Below, one piece after another: positions 1 to 8,589 of a DNA stretch of 40,124 bases (its first letter is position 1; the number at the start of each line of letters is the position of its first letter). The stretch spans positions 1-40,124 of the forward strand of contig JAIBAD010000014.1 of the NCBI GenBank assembly GCA_019695395.1, read 5' to 3'. The notes beneath the pieces were generated by a model. The model had not been told where the DNA came from, did not search any database, and was given only the letters and a program-made list of their open reading frames with translations. Position numbers and translations under genes: made by a program. Origin of the DNA: Alphaproteobacteria bacterium (lineage in GTDB: Bacteria; Pseudomonadota; Alphaproteobacteria; JAEUKQ01; JAIBAD01).

Positions 1-1159
1 AAAATATAACGGGCGTTGCCAGACCCAAAGAACAAGGACAGGCAATAATTAAAACAGAAATTGCATTAATAAGTGCTTGGTCAACATTCCCATTATATGC
101 CCACCACCCCAAAAATGTACCAAGAGCAATAAAAATAATTACGGGCACAAAAAATGCACTTAACCGATCAATTAATCTTTGGATAGGAATTTTTTGCTGA
201 CGTGCCTCTGTCACAAGTTTAATAATATTAAATAATCTTGTCCCTTCTTGAATGGCATCAACTTTAACAGTTAAATGGCCAAATCCATTCAATGTCCCTG
301 CCATGACCTTGTCCCCTATTTTTTTTAAAACAGGAAGATTTTCACCCGTAAGCATAGCTTCATGAATGTCACTTTGGCCTTCAATAATGGTTCCATCCAC
401 AGGAATATGGCTTCCTGCTTTAATATAAATTTCTTCATTAATTTTTAATTCTTGCAAAGAAATTGTTACAAGTTCATTGTGACGTTTAACTTCTACTTTA
501 TTCGGTTGTAATTGTATTAAAGATTGTACGGCATCATCACTTTGTTTCAATGATTTTTGCTCAATATATTTACCTAAAAGAACAAAGGTTATAATAACAG
601 CTGACGATTCAAAATATAAATGCGTTATGTGCTGTGCATGTATCATCATAACAATTAAATTATACAAGCTTAGCCCAAAAGCAGCTGTCGTACCAAGTAC
701 AATCAATGTATCCATTGTAAACATTCTATTTTTTAAGGAAAACCATGCCCCTTTATAAAAAGAACGTCCTATCCAAAACTGAACTGGTAATACCAATATC
801 AATTGAAACCAACCAGGCCACATAAAATTAAAGCCCATCCAATCCATAATCATGGGGGCCACCAGTATCACCATGAATAAAAAGCTAAAAATTAACTCAT
901 AAAAATTTTTACGTAATTGATATTGGGAATTTGTTTGATCAGCATTTTCATCTAACGTGGCTTCAAAACCAAGCTTTCGTATAGCTTCTATAATTTTCCA
1001 AGGTGTTAATGATTTATTTTTAAGATATAATGTTACCTTATTTTCTATAAAATTTACGTTTACTGATTCAACCAAAGGCAATGTTGATAAATGTTTCTCT
1101 ATCTTGGTAACACATCCAGCACAACGCATTCCTTGTACTTTAAAAACCATTGGATTCAT
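1..1159 (-). CDS. copA: Cu(I)-translocating P1B-type ATPase, N-terminal part (cut by window edge)
   Basis: This is the first 386 codons of a copper-exporting P-type ATPase of the inner membrane; the phosphorylation (DKTGT) and nucleotide-binding parts lie beyond the left edge. Visible features in order: an N-terminal heavy-metal-associated domain with GMRCAGC (Cys13 and Cys16 bind Cu(I)), membrane segments from about residue 90, an actuator domain with TGE at 271-273, and the CPC transport motif at 374-376 in the sixth membrane helix. CPC together with a single HMA domain is typical of Cu(I)/Ag(I) exporters. The start at 1159 fits the usual short lead into the HMA domain; an in-frame ATG at 1150 is the alternative. 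It is divergent from the multicopper oxidase gene, with a MerR-type promoter just upstream. Family assignment is secure; exact metal specificity is inferred. Confidence 0.95.
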   Translation of the reverse strand, partial: MNPMVFKVQGMRCAGCVTKIEKHLSTLPLVESVNVNFIENKVTLYLKNKSLTPWKIIEAIRKLGFEATLDENADQTNSQYQLRKNFYELIFSFLFMVILVAPMIMDWMGFNFMWPGWFQLILVLPVQFWIGRSFYKGAWFSLKNRMFTMDTLIVLGTTAAFGLSLYNLIVMMIHAQHITHLYFESSAVIITFVLLGKYIEQKSLKQSDDAVQSLIQLQPNKVEVKRHNELVTISLQELKINEEIYIKAGSHIPVDGTIIEGQSDIHEAMLTGENLPVLKKIGDKVMAGTLNGFGHLTVKVDAIQEGTRLFNIIKLVTEARQQKIPIQRLIDRLSAFFVPVIIFIALGTFLGWWAYNGNVDQALINAISVLIIACPCSLGLATPVIF

Positions 1160-1194
1160 AATAAATTTAACCTTTAAAAAATTATTCCTTATCT

Positions 1195-1225
1195 ATTATC
1201 AACCTTCACCAACGGGTAGGGTCAA
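1195..1225 (-). promoter_or_regulatory. CueR/MerR-type promoter of copA
   Basis: Read on the minus strand there is a -35 TTGACC (1220-1225), a 19-bp spacer (1201-1219) and a -10 GATAAT (1195-1200). A 19-bp spacer containing an imperfect dyad (ACC.T...CC / GG...A.GGT) is the hallmark of promoters activated by MerR-family metal sensors such as CueR, which bind the spacer and untwist it. Distance and orientation fit copA, which starts at 1159. The regulator gene is not in this window. Confidence 0.65.
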
Positions 1226-1247
1226 CATAAATATTTATAAAAAAACC

Positions 1248-1278
1248 TTGACCTTACCCTAGGGTAATCTATCAAACT
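1248..1278 (+). promoter_or_regulatory. CueR/MerR-type promoter of the multicopper oxidase gene
   Basis: A -35 TTGACC (1248-1253) is followed by a 19-bp spacer and a weak -10 CAAACT (1273-1278). The spacer carries a perfect 14-bp palindrome, TTACCCTAGGGTAA, at 1254-1267. The layout matches the E. coli copA/cueO CueR promoters and points at the oxidase gene starting at 1307. It faces away from the copA promoter about 22 bp to its left, so one copper sensor could drive both genes. Confidence 0.65.
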
Positions 1279-1306
1279 ATTTATTCAATATTTATTCGGT
1301 AATCAT

Positions 1307-2704
1307 ATGTCTTTTATTTCACGCAGAACTTTATTAAAATTAGGGATAACAAGCTATATTGGAACTAAGCTGTTTCATCCCCTATATGCACAAACTTCCA
1401 ACCCTACCTATTTAAATATAGATTATAAAACCCTTGAAATTAAGGGTAAAGCAGCAAAACTGTATGGTCTTTTCCAAAATAACGGAAAAGAAGGATTGTT
1501 TTTAAAACAAAACGACGGATTCAATATCCATTTAACAAACAAAATTGAAGAGCCCAGTCTTATTCATTGGCATGGATTAACACCCCCTGCAGCTTTGGAC
1601 GGGGTCCCCCATCTTTATCAAGATCCACTTTTGCTGAACCAAACTTATCAATATTCTTTCCCTTTAAAAAAATCGGGCACAAATTGGATGCATTCGCATA
1701 TGGGTATGCAAGAACAATCTTTATTAGCAGCCCCTTTAATTATATATGATGACAAAGATCCCTATAAAAATGTACAAGAAATAATTTACATGATTCATGA
1801 TTTTAGCTACAAAAAACCTGAAGAACTTTTACACACATTACACCAGCAATCCCCAACCAACCATCAGCATCATCAAAGTGTCATGGATTTACATGATATT
1901 GCTTATGATGCCCATTTAGTTAACGATAGAACATTAGATGACCCCCAAATTGTTCCAATTGATAAAGGTGATGTTATTCGCTTACGAATAATTAATGCAG
2001 CTTCTTCAACAAATTATTTTATTGATTTAGGATCACTGACAGCAACATTAATTGCAGTTGATGGAATTTCTATTGTACCTTTAAAAGGTAAAATATTCCC
2101 GCTTGCTATGGCCCAACGTCTGGATTTAATCATCCATTTACCTAGAGAAGAAGGTAGCTATCCCATCTTGGCAAGATTAGAAGGACAACCAACCCAAACA
2201 GGTCTAATTTTAAAGAGCAAATCAAGTTATATCAAAAAAATCCCAGAAACCAATAATAAACCTGCTGATATTGTTGGCATCCAATTAGAACAAAATTTAA
2301 AAGCTCTTAATTCTCTAGTCGTTTTTTCTGATCATAAAACTAATACCGCATATTTTACTATTAAATTAATTGGGGACATGGCCCCTTATAATTGGGGATT
2401 TGATATCTATAACCACCAAACAAAAGATAATAATTTTCATGTTACACACAATGATTGGGTAGAAATCTTTTTATCCAATCAATCTATGATGTCACATCCT
2501 ATTCATCTTCATGGTCATCATTTTCAAATATTAGAAATTAATGAAAAGAAAATCCAAGGTGCTGTAAGAGATACAATTTTAGTACCGGCAGGACAAAATA
2601 TTACCATAGGGTTTCATGCCAATAATCCAGGGGTATGGGCTTTTCATTGTCATCATTTATACCATATGGTTTCAGGTATGATGACCCATTTAAAATATAT
2701 ATAA
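1307..2704 (+). CDS. multicopper oxidase (periplasmic, CueO/CopA type)
   Basis: A 465-residue laccase-type oxidase, likely oxidising Cu(I) in the periplasm to limit copper toxicity. The N-terminus carries a twin-arginine signal (SRRTLLKLG) and a short hydrophobic stretch ending near LYA, so the folded enzyme is probably exported by Tat. All four copper-ligand clusters are visible: HWHG at 87-90, HSH at 129-131, HPIHLH at 397-402 and HCHxxxHxxxxM at 447-458, which supplies type 1 and trinuclear ligands with an axial Met. In place of the Met-rich insert of CueO there is a His-rich stretch near residues 185-195 (NHQHHQ). It is divergent from the copper ATPase gene and shares a MerR-type promoter region with it. 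Family secure; substrate inferred from context. Confidence 0.93.
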   Translation: MSFISRRTLLKLGITSYIGTKLFHPLYAQTSNPTYLNIDYKTLEIKGKAAKLYGLFQNNGKEGLFLKQNDGFNIHLTNKIEEPSLIHWHGLTPPAALDGVPHLYQDPLLLNQTYQYSFPLKKSGTNWMHSHMGMQEQSLLAAPLIIYDDKDPYKNVQEIIYMIHDFSYKKPEELLHTLHQQSPTNHQHHQSVMDLHDIAYDAHLVNDRTLDDPQIVPIDKGDVIRLRIINAASSTNYFIDLGSLTATLIAVDGISIVPLKGKIFPLAMAQRLDLIIHLPREEGSYPILARLEGQPTQTGLILKSKSSYIKKIPETNNKPADIVGIQLEQNLKALNSLVVFSDHKTNTAYFTIKLIGDMAPYNWGFDIYNHQTKDNNFHVTHNDWVEIFLSNQSMMSHPIHLHGHHFQILEINEKKIQGAVRDTILVPAGQNITIGFHANNPGVWAFHCHHLYHMVSGMMTHLKYI

Positions 2705-2715
2705 ATTTTATGATT

Positions 2716-3195
2716 TTAGGGTAGCACATTATTGAAGAAACGATGATAAATCATATCACCCTTTTTAACCCCCAATTTTTCAACCACACCCCCATTTAAT
2801 TCTAGCACCGCCATCACAGGTTCTGTTGAAGAAGTAATTTGCGTCGATAAAGGTACCCTTCGTTCTGCAATTGATACAATTTTCCCTTGATTATCAATAA
2901 ATAACATATCTAAAGGAATGTAGGTATTTTTCATCCACATTTGAACAAATTGCGCAGGCTGAAAAATAAATAACATTCCCGAATCAGCTGCTAATTTTGT
3001 TCGAAACATTAAACCTTGTTCTTTTTGCTCAGCGGTTAATGCTAATTCAATATCCAGGTTAATTTTAGTTGTTGATGTTTGAAGCGTTACTTTATCCTTT
3101 TCAAAAACAACCAAAGCAATTGCCGAGTTAGTTATAAAAAAAAAGAATATAAAAGAAAGTAAAACTAATTTTCTTTCTCTAAAAAATAAATTCAC
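2716..3195 (-). CDS. secreted DUF192 family protein
   Basis: A 159-residue protein with an N-terminal signal peptide or anchor (about residues 8-28, ending near AIA) followed by a DUF192 domain. Recognisable family signatures are LTAEQKEQGLMFRT, GMLFIF, MWMKNT..PLDMLFID, and VLELNGG near the C-terminus. DUF192 proteins are small exported or periplasmic proteins of unsettled function, common as single genes in alphaproteobacteria. It converges on the multicopper oxidase gene with only 11 bases between stop codons and no terminator in between. No functional link to copper is shown by the sequence beyond adjacency. Confidence 0.88.
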   Translation of the reverse strand: MNLFFRERKLVLLSFIFFFFITNSAIALVVFEKDKVTLQTSTTKINLDIELALTAEQKEQGLMFRTKLAADSGMLFIFQPAQFVQMWMKNTYIPLDMLFIDNQGKIVSIAERRVPLSTQITSSTEPVMAVLELNGGVVEKLGVKKGDMIYHRFFNNVLP

Positions 3196-3407
3196 TTTTC
3201 AAGTACCTCTTATTTTAAAGTTAATAAAATTATCTATTTATCATAGGTATTGTTTGTTTTTTTCAAAAAAATTAAAAATGTTAACTTTTTTTTAATACTT
3301 TATTCTTAGATTAAAATTATTAAAATAAAACCATCAGAAGTTAAGTTAAAAAATTATTTATTTAAAAATACTACAAATAAATTATGCAAAGAAAAGGAAA
3401 TAATACA

Positions 3408-4073
3408 ATGAATTATATTACAGTTAAATCATTATTTGTCTCTCTTATTGTTTTAAGTTTTATAGGTGGTACTGCTTATGCACAAAGTGCCCCTGGTGGT
3501 GGAAAATCAATGGAAGGAAAATCTGTTGATGGCCGCGATCACGCAGATAAAGATGGCAATAATGATGGCCCATTTGGTGGCGTTAAAATTTTATTGTCTG
3601 AATCCAGTGGACCTTTTGAAACTCCACGCGCTGAAACTGCCCCTTCTGATGGGAATGGCGTGCCTCCTATCGTATTACCTATACCTGGTGGCGTAAGTAC
3701 AGGCAGTGGTGAAACCACACCAAGTAGCACCCCTGCTCCTGGTGGTGTTAGAGTAGGAAGTTCTAATTCTAATGTACCTGGTGGAAATACTCTTCCTGGT
3801 GGAGCTGGAATTCCAGGTGGTAGTGTAGGTTCCGGATCAGGTGGTTCTGATAATCCTGGTGGTGGTGTTCTTTCTAAGGATATTAGTTTAGATAAAAACC
3901 GTGATCCTAAAATTCGGATTGGGTTGAATGTTGGCAATAACGTTCCTTCACGTCAACCAATATCTGGAGTAAATCCTACAAATAACCCAGCTGCTATTTC
4001 TTCACTACCTTCATCTTCAACTGTATGTGAAAGTATGTTAGGTCAAATTGAAACATGTGAACAAGATCATTAA
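3408..4073 (+). CDS. secreted Pro-Gly-Gly-rich low-complexity protein, unknown function
   Basis: A protein of about 221 residues with a clear signal peptide (hydrophobic core then TAYA, predicted cut before QSAPGG). The mature part is low complexity: at least seven PGG units (APGG, IPGG, APGG, VPGG, LPGG, IPGG, NPGG) in Gly/Ser/Pro-rich sequence, then a more ordinary C-terminal 60 residues with two Cys (VCESMLGQIETCEQDH). I chose the ATG at 3408 because AGAAAAGGAA lies 8-17 bases upstream; an in-frame ATG at 3384 lacks a ribosome site and would put charged residues before the signal. It is a lone transcription unit ending in a strong terminator. No known family is recognised; a flexible surface or matrix protein is a guess. 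Confidence 0.75.
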   Translation: MNYITVKSLFVSLIVLSFIGGTAYAQSAPGGGKSMEGKSVDGRDHADKDGNNDGPFGGVKILLSESSGPFETPRAETAPSDGNGVPPIVLPIPGGVSTGSGETTPSSTPAPGGVRVGSSNSNVPGGNTLPGGAGIPGGSVGSGSGGSDNPGGGVLSKDISLDKNRDPKIRIGLNVGNNVPSRQPISGVNPTNNPAAISSLPSSSTVCESMLGQIETCEQDH

Positions 4074-4096
4074 TTTCAATTAGTAAAATCCATAAG

Positions 4097-4127
4097 TAAA
4101 AAACTGGCCCTTTAGGCCAGTTTTTTT
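4097..4127 (+). terminator. rho-independent terminator of the PGG-protein gene
   Basis: A perfect 9-bp stem AAACTGGCC (4101-4109) / GGCCAGTTT (4115-4123) with a 5-base loop CTTTA runs into seven T's (4121-4127). It lies 27 bases after the stop codon. The A-run before the stem could let it work on the minus strand too. Confidence 0.9.
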
Positions 4128-4269
4128 ATATTCATTATTAAAATATATTTGTAATAAAAACTTTAACCTTTAGTTTTTAAAAAAAAACATATATTGGTAG
4201 TGTATATCAATTTACTGATTCTACCCTTTTAAAAATAAAAGTTAACTTTGAATACCAAATTAATCGAAT

Positions 4270-6885
4270 ATGCGCCTTTCTAATTTAATCATTGGCCTCA
4301 GTTTTGCGGGTATTATGATTATTTTATGGGCTATTAATAATCTTCCCGTTCATGAAACCAGTTGGTCTGGAACCATCAAAGGATTATCTTTCAGCCCTTA
4401 TCGTGCTGGACAAACACCTCTTGAAATTGTGCCCCCCACCCTTGATGAGTTAAAACAAGATATTGATTTATTATCAACAAAGACAACCTCTTTAAGAACT
4501 TATAATGCCACAGGAATTTTAACAGAAGTACCAGCCATTGCTGCCGAAAAAAAATTAAAAGTAACAGCTGGCGCTTGGATTAGTCCTATTGAGGAAGATA
4601 ACCAAAAAGAAATCGAAGGCCTTATTAAATTAAGCAAGGAAAATTCAAATATTAATCGTGTTCTTGTAGGTAATGAAAGTTTATTGCGCGGGGATGTTAA
4701 TGCTGATCAACTTATCCAATATTTGAGACAAGTCAGAGCACGTGTCAAAATTCCGGTTAGCACATCTGAAACCTGGCATGTTTGGTTAAAATATCCAGAA
4801 TTAGCTAACGAAGTTGATTATATTGCGGCCCATATTTTACCCTTTTGGGAAGGTATTGATATTGAAAATGCTATCCCTTTTATTTTAGAACGCTTAAATG
4901 ATCTAAGGGTCAAATTCCCAGGTAAAAAAATTGTCTTAACTGAGGTTGGATGGCCAAGTGATGGGCTCACAAGAATGTCAGCTGTCGCATCCCCAGTTAA
5001 TCAAGGCATTTTTTTAAGACGTTTTTTAACAGTCGCAAGCAAATTAAAGCTTGATTACTTTATCGTCGAAGCTTTCGATCAACCCTGGAAAATTAATTTA
5101 GAAGGTGGGGTAGGTGCCTATTGGGGGTTATGGGACGTTCATCGCCAACAAAAATTTTCTTTTGAAGATCCTTTACAAAATCAACCCAATTGGCCAATTC
5201 TTGCTTTCGCTTCTATTCTTCTGGCACTTCCCTTTACTTTATGGCTTCTGGCACGAGAACATGATATCAAATTAAGAGGCCGTATGTTTTTTGCTGCCCT
5301 TATTCAAGGGATTGCTACCCTAATTGTTTTAATTTGGATTGGGTATACAAACCGGTATTTAACAACGCCCAATATTATTCTAGCTATTGTTATGGCTTTT
5401 CCTCTCCTTCTTCTTTTACTTGTTGTATTGACAGAAGCCATAGAGTTAGGCGAAGTTTTATGGAAATATTTATGGCGACGACGCCTTGAACCTGTACCTT
5501 TACATTTACCTGAAAATTCACCCAAGGTTTCCATCCACGTTCCTGCATGCAATGAACCACCCGATATGGTTATTGAAACTTTAAATGCTTTAGCCAACCT
5601 TGATTATCCAAATTATGAAGTCTTATTTATTGATAATAACACCAAAGATGAAGCTTTATGGAAACCAGTTGAAGCACATTGTCAAAAATTAGGGGAAAGA
5701 TTTAAATTTTTTCATCTGCCAAAATGGCCAGGCTTTAAAGCAGGGGCTTTAAACTTTGCACTTCAACATACAGATCCCAAAGCTGAAATTATTGGAACAA
5801 TTGATAGTGATTACGTGGTAAAGCCCGAATGGCTCAAATATCTTGTATCCCAATTTGATAATCCTGCTATAGCTTTGGTTCAGGCCCCCCAGGATTATCG
5901 TGATTCCGATGAAAATCTTTTTAAGAAAATGTGTTATTGGGAATATGCAGGTTTTTTCAAACTGGGAATGGTCCAACGTAATGAACGTGATGCCATTATT
6001 CAACATGGGACAATGGCTTTAATTCGTAAATCTGCGTTAGAAAAAATTGGGGGATGGGAAGAATGGTGTATCACTGAAGATACCGAATTAGGCTTAAAGC
6101 TTTATGAAGCAGGATATCAATCTATTTATACACCCCAAAGTTTTGGCCAAGGGTTAATGCCAGATAGTTTGACAGCCTATAAAAAGCAACGGTTTCGTTG
6201 GGCATATGGGGCCATGCAAATATTAAAACATCATTGGCAATATTTTTTCAATTTAAAGAAAACTACATTAACCTTGGCCCAGCGTTATCATTTTATTGCA
6301 GGTTGGCTTACATGGGCGGCTGATGCGCTTCAGCTTATTTTTATTTTTTGTGCTCTGGTGTGGACCTTTGGCATGATTTTTTGGCCTTTTTATTTTGAAC
6401 CCCCACTTATTTTATTTTTAATTGTAACGCTCAGTGTGTTTGGTTTTAAAGTTATCAAATCTATATGGCTTTATTTAATTCAACTTAAAAGTGGATTTAC
6501 CAATAGCTTAAATGCAGCTATCGCTGGACTAGCCCTATCCCATACCGTAGGCAAAGCAATATGGTATGGTCTTTTTACATCTAAATTACCTTTTTTAGTC
6601 ACCCCAAAGCTTGAAAATAAACCAGCTTTATTGCGAAGTTTATTAATGGTATGGGAAGAAGCATCTATTTTTATTCTTTTGGTTACAGGGGCTTGTTCTA
6701 TTGCCTTGACAAGAGGCCTGGTAGAGCCTGCATCCCTATGGTGGTCAGTTATGCTTTTGATTCAAGCCTTACCTTATTTTGCAGCAATTCTTTTTTCATT
6801 TGTAAATACATTCCCAAAAATTTCTCTTCCATCTTTTATTAAATTGGGCCATAAAAAAAATCCTACCCCTACTAATTTTTTATAA
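4270..6885 (+). CDS. GH17-GT2 membrane beta-glucan synthase (NdvB-like)
   Basis: An 871-residue inner-membrane protein joining two enzyme modules. After an N-terminal anchor (about 5-25) comes a glycoside hydrolase 17-like domain (about 35-310) with the acid/base Glu in VGNESL (E136) and nucleophile Glu in TEVGWPS (E225). Two membrane helices (about 312-390) lead to a processive GT2 domain (about 415-650) with DSD at 512-514, TED at 602-604 and QRFRW at 640-644, followed by four or five C-terminal helices. This architecture matches Bradyrhizobium NdvB-type proteins, which polymerise beta-1,3(1,6)-glucan from UDP-glucose; the GH17 part is thought to act as a transglycosylase. It is followed by a second GH17 gene. 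Enzyme class confident; the glucan product is inferred. Confidence 0.9.
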   Translation: MRLSNLIIGLSFAGIMIILWAINNLPVHETSWSGTIKGLSFSPYRAGQTPLEIVPPTLDELKQDIDLLSTKTTSLRTYNATGILTEVPAIAAEKKLKVTAGAWISPIEEDNQKEIEGLIKLSKENSNINRVLVGNESLLRGDVNADQLIQYLRQVRARVKIPVSTSETWHVWLKYPELANEVDYIAAHILPFWEGIDIENAIPFILERLNDLRVKFPGKKIVLTEVGWPSDGLTRMSAVASPVNQGIFLRRFLTVASKLKLDYFIVEAFDQPWKINLEGGVGAYWGLWDVHRQQKFSFEDPLQNQPNWPILAFASILLALPFTLWLLAREHDIKLRGRMFFAALIQGIATLIVLIWIGYTNRYLTTPNIILAIVMAFPLLLLLLVVLTEAIELGEVLWKYLWRRRLEPVPLHLPENSPKVSIHVPACNEPPDMVIETLNALANLDYPNYEVLFIDNNTKDEALWKPVEAHCQKLGERFKFFHLPKWPGFKAGALNFALQHTDPKAEIIGTIDSDYVVKPEWLKYLVSQFDNPAIALVQAPQDYRDSDENLFKKMCYWEYAGFFKLGMVQRNERDAIIQHGTMALIRKSALEKIGGWEEWCITEDTELGLKLYEAGYQSIYTPQSFGQGLMPDSLTAYKKQRFRWAYGAMQILKHHWQYFFNLKKTTLTLAQRYHFIAGWLTWAADALQLIFIFCALVWTFGMIFWPFYFEPPLILFLIVTLSVFGFKVIKSIWLYLIQLKSGFTNSLNAAIAGLALSHTVGKAIWYGLFTSKLPFLVTPKLENKPALLRSLLMVWEEASIFILLVTGACSIALTRGLVEPASLWWSVMLLIQALPYFAAILFSFVNTFPKISLPSFIKLGHKKNPTPTNFL

Positions 6886-7008
6886 TCGTCAAGAGCATAT
6901 AAAATTAATTATTTAAATAAAAATTTATTATCCAAATTAAAAAGTAGCGGTATATTTTTAATATTATTTCTATTTTTTTCTTGTTTATCTTATTATTTTT
7001 GGTTTTGG

Positions 7009-8589
7009 GTGGGACGGCCTATTCATCTTTTACCTTTATCTACAAAAGAAATTAATTGCGTTTCTTATACACCATTTCGTGGTACACAAACACCATTTGA
7101 CCCAAACTTTATTGTTCCTATAACCCAAATAGAAAATGATTTTCACCTTTTATCATCTTATACAAAATGTGTGCGTATTTATGCAACCGATCAAGGTCTT
7201 GATCAAATTTTACCGGTCGCTCAAAAATATAATATCAAAATACTTCTTGGTATATGGATCGGACGTGAAGACAAGGCTAATCAAAAACAAATTACACATG
7301 CGTTAACATTAACTAAAAATTATCCCACATCCATTAAAGCTATTATTGTTGGCAACGAGGTTATTTTGCGGGGCGAGCTTAGCCCCCAAAAACTTAATGA
7401 TTTTATTCTGCAAGTAAAAAAATCAACAACCTTACCCGTTACTTATGCAGATGTTTGGGAATTTTGGCTCCATTATCCGGAATTAGTTAAGTATGTAGAT
7501 TTTATTACCATCCATATTCTACCTTATTGGGAAGATAAACCGATATCGGTCCAACATTCCCTTCAACATATTGATGCTATTTTAAATAAAATGCATGAAG
7601 TTTTTCCCAACCATAAAATTTTTATTGGTGAAACTGGATGGCCGAGTTTTGGAAGAATACGACAACAAGCTATCCCAAGTCCTATTAATCAAAGCCTTTA
7701 TTTACGTCAATTTCTAGAAGCAGCCGATCAAAGAAAATGGGACTATAATCTTATCGAAGCTTTTGATCAACCTTGGAAACGCACATTAGAAGGAACGGTG
7801 GGTGGATATTGGGGATTATTTACTGAAGATCGATTACCACGTTTTACTTTTTCAGAACCGATAAGTAATTATAATAAATGGCAAAATTATTTTTTTGCAA
7901 GCTTTATAATTTCTGGGATTTTATTATTTATTTTTCTGAATAAAATTTTAACTTTAACTTCCCATAAAACATCCCATTTTATTCGATATTCTCTATACAT
8001 CATGGGTATTATTCAATGTTTAGGAATTAGTCTGGTGTTTCAATATCATGATCTTTTAATTCGAAGTTGGACATTAGGCCAAACATCTTTATATATTGTC
8101 TATTTTATATTAAATATAATTTTAGCTATTTCTTTAATTAAAATTACTTTTGGACCTGCCTGTTTTTCTTATGATATGCTTCTTTTCTTAAAAAAAGATA
8201 AGAGGAAAAAATCTATAATAATAAGTTATGATACAATTTTTCAAATAGCGCATTTTGCGGTCTGTCTTCTTTTTATTATTAACACATTACTTTTGGTATT
8301 TGATCCTAGATATCGTGATTTCCCCTTATCTAGTTTCTGGTTTTCCGGACTAATATCTTTTCTTTATCCTTTATTGGAACATTCAGAAAAAAAATATTCT
8401 TTAGCACCACGACAAAAATCAGCCTTGTTTATCCTGGTTTTAATTCTTTGTCCCTTTATTATTTTTCAAGAAAAATTTATAAACCACGAGACATGGCAAT
8501 GGTTCATTATTGGTCTTATTTTATTTAGCGATAAAATACGTTATACCCAATTTTTTGATAGGGCTTTAAACAAGTTTCAAAAAAGATAA
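7009..8589 (+). CDS. GH17-like multi-pass membrane protein (NdvC-like, putative beta-1,6-glucan synthase)
   Basis: The listed start is a GTG giving 526 residues, but translation probably begins further left: the same frame is open to the previous gene's stop (6885) and codes there for a membrane segment just like the anchor of the upstream GH17-GT2 gene. No ATG, GTG or TTG exists in that stretch; an ATT at 6904 with AAGAG eight bases upstream is a candidate. The GH17 domain has both catalytic Glu in VGNEV (E117) and GETGWPS (E208). After it come about seven membrane helices and no GT2 domain. It resembles proteins annotated as beta-(1-6) glucan synthases in alphaproteobacteria (NdvC type). 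It probably acts with the neighbouring synthase to branch or transfer glucan. The 3' end overlaps the convergent gene by 24 bases. Confidence 0.85.
   Translation: MGRPIHLLPLSTKEINCVSYTPFRGTQTPFDPNFIVPITQIENDFHLLSSYTKCVRIYATDQGLDQILPVAQKYNIKILLGIWIGREDKANQKQITHALTLTKNYPTSIKAIIVGNEVILRGELSPQKLNDFILQVKKSTTLPVTYADVWEFWLHYPELVKYVDFITIHILPYWEDKPISVQHSLQHIDAILNKMHEVFPNHKIFIGETGWPSFGRIRQQAIPSPINQSLYLRQFLEAADQRKWDYNLIEAFDQPWKRTLEGTVGGYWGLFTEDRLPRFTFSEPISNYNKWQNYFFASFIISGILLFIFLNKILTLTSHKTSHFIRYSLYIMGIIQCLGISLVFQYHDLLIRSWTLGQTSLYIVYFILNIILAISLIKITFGPACFSYDMLLFLKKDKRKKSIIISYDTIFQIAHFAVCLLFIINTLLLVFDPRYRDFPLSSFWFSGLISFLYPLLEHSEKKYSLAPRQKSALFILVLILCPFIIFQEKFINHETWQWFIIGLILFSDKIRYTQFFDRALNKFQKR

Noticed and set aside
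957-1262. Plus-strand open frame of 101 codons over the copA start and its promoter
   Set aside because: It is antisense to the HMA domain of copA and crosses both copper promoters; no ribosome site and no recognisable protein features.
3539-3937. Minus-strand open frame of 132 codons, Pro-rich, inside the PGG-protein gene
   Set aside because: It exists because the repeats lack stop codons in the reverse frame; the plus strand has signal peptide, ribosome site and terminator.
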